A stretch of 64,000 bases of DNA, taken from 20CM-2-65-7 sp963830455. Its GTDB lineage: Bacteria > Gemmatimonadota > Gemmatimonadetes > Gemmatimonadales > GWC2-71-9. Below the pieces are notes generated by a model that was given only the letters and a program-made list of their open reading frames with translations, ran no database searches and was not told the DNA's origin. The DNA is taken from positions 682,001 through 746,000 of the forward strand of contig CAWHMT010000002.1 in assembly GCA_963830455.1 (NCBI GenBank). The letters are read 5' to 3'. Of the stretch, positions 58,055-64,000 are shown piece after piece; within the stretch, counting starts at the first letter, position 1; each line of letters begins with the position of its first letter. The translations under genes were made by a program, and so were the position numbers.

Positions 58055-59958
58055 CAGTATTTCAGCCCGAATCCAAAGGGGTACAGCGGCGTGCGACTGT
58101 CATGGGGGACGTCCGGCTGTTGCGCGGTCACGGCGTCCATCGACGACGGCAGCTCGAACGGCAGCTTGCCCTGCGGGCTCGCGCGTCCGGTCACGACGTC
58201 GAGCAGCGCCGCATCGCTCACGCCGAAGTTCCCGATCACGGCCCGCGCGCGCTCCTTGATCGGCGTGAGAATCGCGGGTCGATCGAGAAAGACGGTCACG
58301 ATCGTGGGCACGACCGCGCTCACCCGCTTGAACGTCTCGTAATCCGCATCGCCGTCCTTGAATGCGAGGCTGCCCTCGTGGAGGAATTGGCCGAAGACGT
58401 ACTGCGGGTGGAGCCGCTCGAACGGCGCGCTGAGGCGCACGATCGCGACCTCGGCCTGCGCCGGATCGGACACGACCGTCAGGCCGGCGCGGGTCGCGGC
58501 CTCGGCGGCGATGCCGTGCAGATAGACGCGCCGCGCGCCGCGCAGCGGCAGCAGTTGGCCTTTGTTCTCGAGCAGCACGAGCGCGCGCCGCTGGGCATCG
58601 AGCGCCGCGGCCTGGAACGCTTCGCTCCCGATCACGCGGGCGGCGGCCGCCGGATCCACGTAGGGATTCTCGAACAGGCCGAGCGCGAATTTCTGCGTCA
58701 GCACCCGCACGACCGACGTGTCGAGCTGCGCCTCGGTCAATTCCCCCGCGCGCACGGCGTCGACCAGCATGTCGGCGCGTTCGGTCCCGCCGAACTGATC
58801 GACGCCCGCCTGCACGGCTTTCACGAACCGCCCGCGCATGGACAGGCTTTCCACGCCCCAGGGCATGCCCAGATCGGCGAAGGAGGGGCGCTCGCCCGGC
58901 GGAGCGCCGTTCTTGCAGCGCTCGTTGCAGTCCCACGTGATCGCCCAATCGGTCACGACGATCCCGCGAAAGCCGTAGCGCCCGCGCAGCACATCGGTGA
59001 GGAGCTGGCGGTTGTAACCCGCTCCCACCGGCTCGATGGGCTGCCCGTTCCAAGTCGCCCCTTCGAGAATGGAATAGGTCGGCATTACGCCGGCGGCATG
59101 GGCGGCAAAGGCGCCAAGGAAGGGGCGAATGTGATAATCCAGATTATTGCCGGGGAAAACCGCGAAGCGGCCGTAATAGCTGTGACTATCGAACCCGTCC
59201 TTCGCGGCGCCGTAGCCGACCCAGTGCTTCACCACCGTGATCACACTGCCCGTGTCCAACCCCGCGGTCCCGTGCTGGAATCCGGTCACGTACGCCTGGA
59301 CGAGCCGCTCGGCCAGCGCGGCATCTTCGCCGAACGTGCCCACGATCCGGCCCCAGCGCGGCTCCGTGGCGAGGTCCGCTTGGGGCGAGAGGGCCATGTG
59401 CATGCCGGCGGCGCGGTATTCCTGCCGGGCGATGTCGCCGAAACGCCGCACGAGGGCGGTATCCCCGATGGCGGCGAACCCGAGCGCTTCCGGCCACTGC
59501 GAGAAACGGTTCGACTGCGTGGTCGCACCGACGACGAATTGGAAATGATTGCGGGGGTCGGTGCTGATCGTCAGCGGAATGCCGAGCCGCGTGTTCTCGG
59601 CGATGCGCTGCAGGGCGTTGTGCTGCGCGGCGAGCGTGGCCGGATCACCGGCGAGGCGCGTGATCAGGCTGGTGACCTTCACGCTGTCGATCAGCGCGCG
59701 ATTCGCGACCGTGTCATACGCCTGACCCATGCCGACGCCACCCGTCGGCCCACCGGTACGGGCGGTGCCGTGCATCATCACGCCGGCTTTTTCTGCGAGC
59801 GTCATGCGCGCGACGAGATCGCGCGCCCGCCGCTCGGGGGTCAGGCGCCAATCTTCGTACGCGTCGAGTGTGCCGTTCTTGTTCAGGTCCTTGAAGCGCA
59901 AGCCATCCTGCTGGAGTGCCGGTGCTTGAACCGCCAGGATGAGCAGCAGGACGGTCAT
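58054..59958 (-). CDS. Glycoside hydrolase family 3, exported
   Basis: 634 residues: short hydrophobic start (MTVLLLILAVQAPALQ), TIM-barrel domain about 40-400 and alpha/beta domain about 430-634. Seen: RMTLAEKAGVMMHG, TISTDPRNHFQF, EPRWGRIVGTFGED, VVKHWVGYGAAKDG, and the nucleophile Asp in GIVVTDWAI. Ends TPLYPFGFGLKY as many GH3 beta-glucosidases. Adjacent nagB (ATGA overlap) hints at an N-acetylglucosamine-containing substrate, but the protein is longer than NagZ. Acts in the periplasm or outside. Confidence 0.88.
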   Translation of the reverse strand: MTVLLLILAVQAPALQQDGLRFKDLNKNGTLDAYEDWRLTPERRARDLVARMTLAEKAGVMMHGTARTGGPTGGVGMGQAYDTVANRALIDSVKVTSLITRLAGDPATLAAQHNALQRIAENTRLGIPLTISTDPRNHFQFVVGATTQSNRFSQWPEALGFAAIGDTALVRRFGDIARQEYRAAGMHMALSPQADLATEPRWGRIVGTFGEDAALAERLVQAYVTGFQHGTAGLDTGSVITVVKHWVGYGAAKDGFDSHSYYGRFAVFPGNNLDYHIRPFLGAFAAHAAGVMPTYSILEGATWNGQPIEPVGAGYNRQLLTDVLRGRYGFRGIVVTDWAITWDCNERCKNGAPPGERPSFADLGMPWGVESLSMRGRFVKAVQAGVDQFGGTERADMLVDAVRAGELTEAQLDTSVVRVLTQKFALGLFENPYVDPAAAARVIGSEAFQAAALDAQRRALVLLENKGQLLPLRGARRVYLHGIAAEAATRAGLTVVSDPAQAEVAIVRLSAPFERLHPQYVFGQFLHEGSLAFKDGDADYETFKRVSAVVPTIVTVFLDRPAILTPIKERARAVIGNFGVSDAALLDVVTGRASPQGKLPFELPSSMDAVTAQQPDVPHDSRTPLYPFGFGLKY

Positions 59959-60740
59959 GTGCCCCTCGGCGCGGCGGGTTTGGCCGCGTAAATGAAATCG
60001 TAGTAGTCGCGCATCTTGAGGCCGGCGGCCGCCGCTGCGTCCACGATCACGATCGCGTCCCGGTGCAGCTGCAGCGCGCTCGCGGTGACCATGCTCGTCA
60101 CCGGTCCCTCCACCGCCTGGGCAATCGCCGTGGCCTTGGATTTGCCGCTCGCGACCAGCACCAGCTTGCGGGCTTCGAGGATCGTGCCGACGCCCATCGT
60201 GATGGCGTAGACCGGCACATCCTCACGCCGCTCGAAGAAGCGCGCATTGTCGTCGATGGTCTGCTTGGAGAGCGTCTTGAGCCGGGTGCGCGAGCTCAGC
60301 GAGCTCGTGGGCTCGTTGAACCCGATGTGCCCATCCGAGCCGATCCCCAGGATTTGCAGGTCGATGCCGCCGCACTCCACGATGCGCTTTTCATACCACT
60401 GGCAGAACGCGGGGTAATTGCTGGTCGTCCCGGAGGGAATGTTGATGTTGTGCGGCGGGATGTTGACGTGGCGGAAGAAGTGCTCGTGCATGAAATGGTG
60501 ATAGCTCTGCGGGTGCGTCACGTTCAGGCCGACGTACTCGTCGAGATTGAACGTCGTCACGCGCGAGAAGTCGAGCTGTTCCTTCTCATGGAGCCGCACC
60601 AGCTCCTGATACAGGCCGAGGGGCGTCGATCCGGTCGCCATGCCGAGGACGGCATTTGGCTTGGTGTTGAGCAATTCGACGACGAGCTGCGCCGCGACCC
60701 TGCTCATGGACTCGTAATCGCGCTGGATGATGACTTCCAT
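59955..60740 (-). CDS. nagB: Glucosamine-6-phosphate deaminase
   Basis: 261 residues of NagB: AVLGMATGSTPLGLYQEL (phosphate loop), TFNLDEYVGL (catalytic Asp), SYHHFMHEHFF, LQILGIGSDGHIGFNEPTSS (second Asp and His), and VAITMGVGTIL-type lid VYAITMGVGTILEARKL. Converts glucosamine-6-phosphate to fructose-6-phosphate and ammonia in the cytoplasm. First gene of the operon with GH3 and DUF1080, pointing to amino-sugar recovery, perhaps from peptidoglycan or chitin. Confidence 0.95.
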   Translation of the reverse strand: MEVIIQRDYESMSRVAAQLVVELLNTKPNAVLGMATGSTPLGLYQELVRLHEKEQLDFSRVTTFNLDEYVGLNVTHPQSYHHFMHEHFFRHVNIPPHNINIPSGTTSNYPAFCQWYEKRIVECGGIDLQILGIGSDGHIGFNEPTSSLSSRTRLKTLSKQTIDDNARFFERREDVPVYAITMGVGTILEARKLVLVASGKSKATAIAQAVEGPVTSMVTASALQLHRDAIVIVDAAAAAGLKMRDYYDFIYAAKPAAPRGT

Positions 60741-60793
60741 GGGCGGGATTCTGGCGCAAATGTGGCAGGCGCGCCAGTTGGGTCAGGCGATCT

Positions 60794-62506
60794 TTAGGCG
60801 GACGGTTCTCGCTTACGCCGGGATTTTTTCTCCGGCGGCGGCTGCTCCGTCGCGCCGGCGACCACCACCTGGTTACGTCCGGAGCTCTTGGCCTGGTACA
60901 TGGCGGCATCTGCGGTCGCAATCAGCTCCTCCGGCGTGTCCCCGCCATCGGGGTACTCGGCCAGACCGACGGACACGGTGAGTTTGCCCTCGCCGAGGTC
61001 CTGTTCGGCGACGCGCGCGCGAATCCGCTCGGCGACATGCACGGCCGTCGCGATCGGACATTCGAGCAGCATGACGACAAATTCCTCGCCGCCGTAGCGG
61101 GCCACGCAGTCCACGGCCCGCGTCGTTCTCCGGAACACTTCGGCAATCTTGACGAGCGCCGCATCACCGGCCAGGTGGCCATGCGTGTCGTTGTACTGTT
61201 TGAATTTGTCGACATCCGCGAGCAGCACCGTGAACGAACGACGCTGGCGCCGTGAGCGCTGGACCTCGCTCGCCAGCGTGCCCATGAGGTGCCGGCGATT
61301 GTAGAGCCCCGTCAGGGCATCGGTGAGCGAGAGCTTTTCCAGCTCACCGTGACTCTCCTTCTCCCGCAGTCGCGAGACCACGGTATTGAACGCCCGGGTC
61401 AGGTAGCCGACTTCGCCGGCGCTCCCCGCAGGAAACTCCGCCGAGAGGTCGCCGGCCGCCACACGCGCTGCCGCCTCGGTGAGTCGTTCGAGGGGGCGGG
61501 TGAGCGCGACACCCACGATGAACGCGAGGAGACTGATGCCCAGGAGCAGTGGGATCAACAGCAGCACGGTCTGGGAGCGCAGGACGCTCGCCTCGCGCGT
61601 CGCTTCACTGCGCGGCGCTTCGGCGACGGCCGCCCAGCGCAGCTGCGGGATCCGTCGCAGCACCGCCGCGACTTCAGGGCCTCCGGCTCGGGCCTGGACG
61701 ACGGGTCGCCCTTCGCGCTCCACGAGATCGCGCGTGGCCGCTTCCGGCAGCGCGGTCTTCATCACGTCTGCAGGGTTGCCCGCCGAGCTGATCACCACGC
61801 GACCCTGCTCGGTGATGATGTAGATGCTGCGTGACGAGGCTCCGGCGAGCTGTTGCAGCGTGTCGCGCACGCCGTCCAGGTTGATCTTCGCGCCCATCAC
61901 GCCGAGAAACAGGCCGTCATCCCGGCGGATCGGTACGACGAGCACGATGGCGGCCTTGTTGATGCTCGCATCCCATGACGGATCCGCGACGAGCGCGTCG
62001 CGGGTCCGCAGGGTGTTCAGCCGATCGGCGGAGAGACGGAAGCCGGTCCGGCTACCGCTGCTCGTCAGGACCTGCCCGGCACCGTCCATGATGGCAAGCC
62101 CTTCGTGGCCGGGGAGATTCTGGCGAATCGAATTGAGGTAGTCGCGCAGGCGCGCGAGGCCTTGCGTTCCTCCCCGCCCACCCGCCGCCACCTGCGCGAG
62201 ATTGTCGGACACGACGTAGGGCGCCGCCCGCAGCCGCAAATCGTACACGCGCTGGTCGACCCAGGCCCCCATCTCGCGGGCCGCTTCGGAGCTCAAGCCG
62301 CTGAGCTCGGTGCCCAGTCGATCGCTGAGAGCCCGCTTGTTCCGTCCGTACAACACCACGGTCATGACGAGGGTGGACAGCAGCGTCGCCAGCACCGTGA
62401 AGACCACGAACCTGGTCCTCATGGTGTCGAGGCTGAGCCTGCGGAGTGACCGGACGATTTTCTCCCAACCGTGCACGGAGGTTCGCCTGAAAAGACGCAA
62501 CAACAT
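60794..62506 (-). CDS. Membrane diguanylate cyclase (Cache-HAMP-GGDEF)
   Basis: 570 residues: TM1 about 31-53, periplasmic dCache-type sensor about 55-310 (DASINKAAIVLVVPIRRDDG), TM2 about 315-337, HAMP (RPLERLTEAAARVAAGDLSA), then GGDEF about 395-550. GGDEF details: FKQYNDTHGHLAGD keeps the guanine-binding Asn and Asp, so it should make c-di-GMP rather than cGAMP; active site GGEEF; inhibitory RxxD (RAVD) five residues before it. It is the only dinucleotide cyclase in the window, possibly relevant to the riboswitch at 46.8 kb. Confidence 0.93.
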   Translation of the reverse strand: MLLRLFRRTSVHGWEKIVRSLRRLSLDTMRTRFVVFTVLATLLSTLVMTVVLYGRNKRALSDRLGTELSGLSSEAAREMGAWVDQRVYDLRLRAAPYVVSDNLAQVAAGGRGGTQGLARLRDYLNSIRQNLPGHEGLAIMDGAGQVLTSSGSRTGFRLSADRLNTLRTRDALVADPSWDASINKAAIVLVVPIRRDDGLFLGVMGAKINLDGVRDTLQQLAGASSRSIYIITEQGRVVISSAGNPADVMKTALPEAATRDLVEREGRPVVQARAGGPEVAAVLRRIPQLRWAAVAEAPRSEATREASVLRSQTVLLLIPLLLGISLLAFIVGVALTRPLERLTEAAARVAAGDLSAEFPAGSAGEVGYLTRAFNTVVSRLREKESHGELEKLSLTDALTGLYNRRHLMGTLASEVQRSRRQRRSFTVLLADVDKFKQYNDTHGHLAGDAALVKIAEVFRRTTRAVDCVARYGGEEFVVMLLECPIATAVHVAERIRARVAEQDLGEGKLTVSVGLAEYPDGGDTPEELIATADAAMYQAKSSGRNQVVVAGATEQPPPEKKSRRKREPSA

Positions 62507-62536
62507 TCACTTCCGGCCCGCAGACGCAAGAGAATG

Positions 62537-64000
62537 CTAGGCTGTTTCCTCCCAGCGTCTTGCGCGATCGAGCGCCTTGCGCCACCCGGCTTCGAGCCGC
62601 TTGCGCTGCGCGGATTTCATGCTCGGAGTAAACCGCCGATCGACCTGCCACTGCGCGGCGATCTGCTTCTGGTCCTTCCAGAACCCGACCGCCAACCCGG
62701 CGAGATACGCGGCTCCGAGCGCCGTGGTCTCGGTGACCTTGGGCCGTACGACCGGGACGCCGAGCAGGCTCGATTGGAATTGCATGAGCAGGTTGTTGGC
62801 CGACGCGCCGCCGTCGACGCGCAGCTCTTTCAGCTTGATCCTGGCGTCGGCTTGCATGGCCCGCAGCACGTCGGCGACCTGGAACGCGATGCCTTCGAGC
62901 GCCGCGCGCGCGAGGTGCGCCGCCGTCGTGCCGCGTGTGACACCCGCGACGAGACCGCGCGCGTACTGGTCCCAGTGCGGCGCGCCGAGGCCGGCGAACG
63001 CGGGGACGAGATAGACGCCGTCCGGATCGGTGACCTGCGCGGCGAGCGCCTCGACGTCGGCAGACGATTTGATGATGCCGAGCCCGTCGCGCAGCCACTG
63101 CACCACGGCGCCGGCGATGAAGATCGAGCCTTCGAGCGCGTACTCGGTGCGGTCGCCGATGCGCCACGCCACCGTCGTCAACAGGTTGTGCTTCGACGCG
63201 ATCGGTTTGGTCCCGGTATTCATGAGCATGAAGCAGCCGGTGCCGTAGGTGTTCTTCACCATACCCGGCTGCGTGCACGTTTGCCCGAACAGCGCCGCCT
63301 GCTGATCACCCGCGATCCCGGCGATCGGAATCGAGTCCCCCCCCCGAGCAGCGTCGTCTCGCCGTAGACCTCGCTCGATGATTTCACGTCCGGCAACACG
63401 GAACGCGGTACGCCGAGCATTTTCAACAGCTCGTCATCCCAGTCGCCCTTGAGATTGAACAACATCGTGCGTGACGCGTTGCTCGGATCGGTCACATGCA
63501 CTCGGCCGCCCGTCAGGTTCCAGATCAGCCACGTGTCGATCGTGCCGAAGGCGAGCGTACCCGCCTTCGCTTTGGCGCGCGCCCCGGGGACGTTCTTGAG
63601 AATCCATTCGAGCTTGGTGCCGGAGAAATAGGCGTCGATCACGAGGCCGGTCTTGCGCTTGATGACCGGTGCCTTGCCGCGCGCCTTGAGCTGGTCGCAG
63701 CGGCCGGCGGTGCGACGATCCTGCCAGACGATGGCGTTGTGAATGGGCGTGCCGGTGTCGCGGTCCCAGACGACCGTCGTCTCGCGCTGGTTCGTGATCC
63801 CGATGCCGGCGATGTCAGAGGCGCGCAGTCCGGCTTTCTGCATTGCCTCCTGGGCCGTGGACAATTGCGTCGCCCAGATCTCGTTCGCGTCGTGCTCCAC
63901 CCAGCCGGGCTTGGGGAAGATCTGGCGAAACTCTTTCTGTGCGGACGCGACGACGCTGCCCGCGTGATCGAACACGATCGTGCGCGAAGAGGTCGTGCCC
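62537..64000 (-). CDS. glpK: Glycerol kinase, partial (runs off the window) and frameshifted
   Basis: FGGY-family glycerol kinase lacking its first few residues at the window edge. First frame: GITNQRETTVVWDRDTG, NAIVWQDRRTA, AYFSGTKLEWIL, GTIDTWLIWNLTGG, TDPSNASRTMLF. Second frame: MVKNTYGTGCFMLMNTG, AGAVVQWLRDGL, YLVPAFAGLGAPHWD, RGTTAAHLARAALEGIAFQ. The join is at a run of nine C (63337-63345); ten would read through as GDSIPIAGIAGDQQ, the family sequence. A homopolymer miscount is the simplest cause. Phosphorylates glycerol in the cytoplasm. Confidence 0.88.

Noticed and set aside
58102..59991. 629-codon plus-strand reading frame opposite GH3
   Set aside because: Antisense frame of an intact GH3 gene with all motifs; no domain seen in the plus frame.
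60794..62506. GGDEF protein as a Hypr-type cGAMP synthase that would feed the riboswitch
   Set aside because: Hypr enzymes replace the guanine-contacting Asp with Ser/Thr; here GHLAGD keeps the Asp, so c-di-GMP synthesis is expected.
1..64000. tRNA, rRNA, insertion sequences, prophage or integrase genes
   Set aside because: None recognised on either strand, so no mobile island is claimed despite the many accessory-type genes.

Overview
The window is high-GC DNA that codes on both strands almost without gaps. It carries many lipoproteins, outer-membrane proteins, Tat and Sec signal peptides, GTG/TTG starts and 1-11 base gene overlaps. No rRNA, tRNA, insertion sequence, phage or CRISPR was seen, so it reads as chromosome of a Gram-negative (diderm) bacterium. 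The mix (several DUF3494 ice-binding-like proteins, many D-amino-acid and peptide hydrolases, KaiBC, GEMM riboswitch, OmpA/PBP envelope genes) suggests an uncultured soil-type Gemmatimonadota or a relative. That placement is inference from gene content only.

Layout. 0-2.4 kb: a coupled catabolic operon (RidA, PLP-dependent D-threonine aldolase/D-serine dehydratase-like enzyme, PfkB sugar kinase). 2.5-13 kb: envelope and cell-wall block (AsmA-like protein, L,D-transpeptidase, POTRA/beta-barrel protein, class A PBP, OmpA lipoprotein, M15 peptidase). 13-17.6 kb: signalling operon (AI-2E-type permease, hybrid histidine kinase, REC-cyclase, small membrane protein). 17.6-26.5 kb: stress/envelope region with three DUF3494 proteins, an M48 peptidase, GlsB, an OmpA porin and an operon of tiny overlapping genes. 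26.5-31 kb: two NarL-type regulators, a PAS histidine kinase and kaiB-kaiC. 31.3 kb: a fourth DUF3494 lipoprotein. 32-37 kb: nitrilase / D-aminoacylase / lactonase / APC permease operon. 37-44 kb: PPK2, SulP, DsrE-like protein, glutamine synthetase, cupin, MFS. 44-58 kb: secreted hydrolases, a riboswitch-controlled lipoprotein, rhodanese-SufU, a kinase-BRCT fusion, M20. 57-64 kb: DUF1080 / GH3 / NagB operon, a GGDEF protein, glycerol kinase.

Two regulatory observations stand out. (1) At 46827-46934 there is a GEMM-I riboswitch with A instead of G at the position equivalent to nt 20 of the Vibrio Vc2 aptamer, the mark of the 3',3'-cGAMP-sensing subclass. It overlaps an intrinsic terminator in a way that predicts a ligand-ON switch for a lipoprotein gene. 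(2) A shared promoter (box TCGTTGTGCGATA, then 21-22 nt, then a TATACC-type -10) occurs six times between 11 and 31 kb, each 36-129 nt upstream of a gene. Targets are the class A PBP, three DUF3494 genes, the tiny-gene operon (whose last gene is the fourth DUF3494) and an unknown gene beside the response regulators. This looks like one envelope/desiccation-cold stress regulon with its likely regulators in the middle.

Caution on sequence quality: five genes (AI-2E permease, PAS kinase C-terminus, kaiB, glutamine synthetase, glycerol kinase) each need a single-base correction to read through, three of them at homopolymers. Assembly error is more likely than true gene loss.
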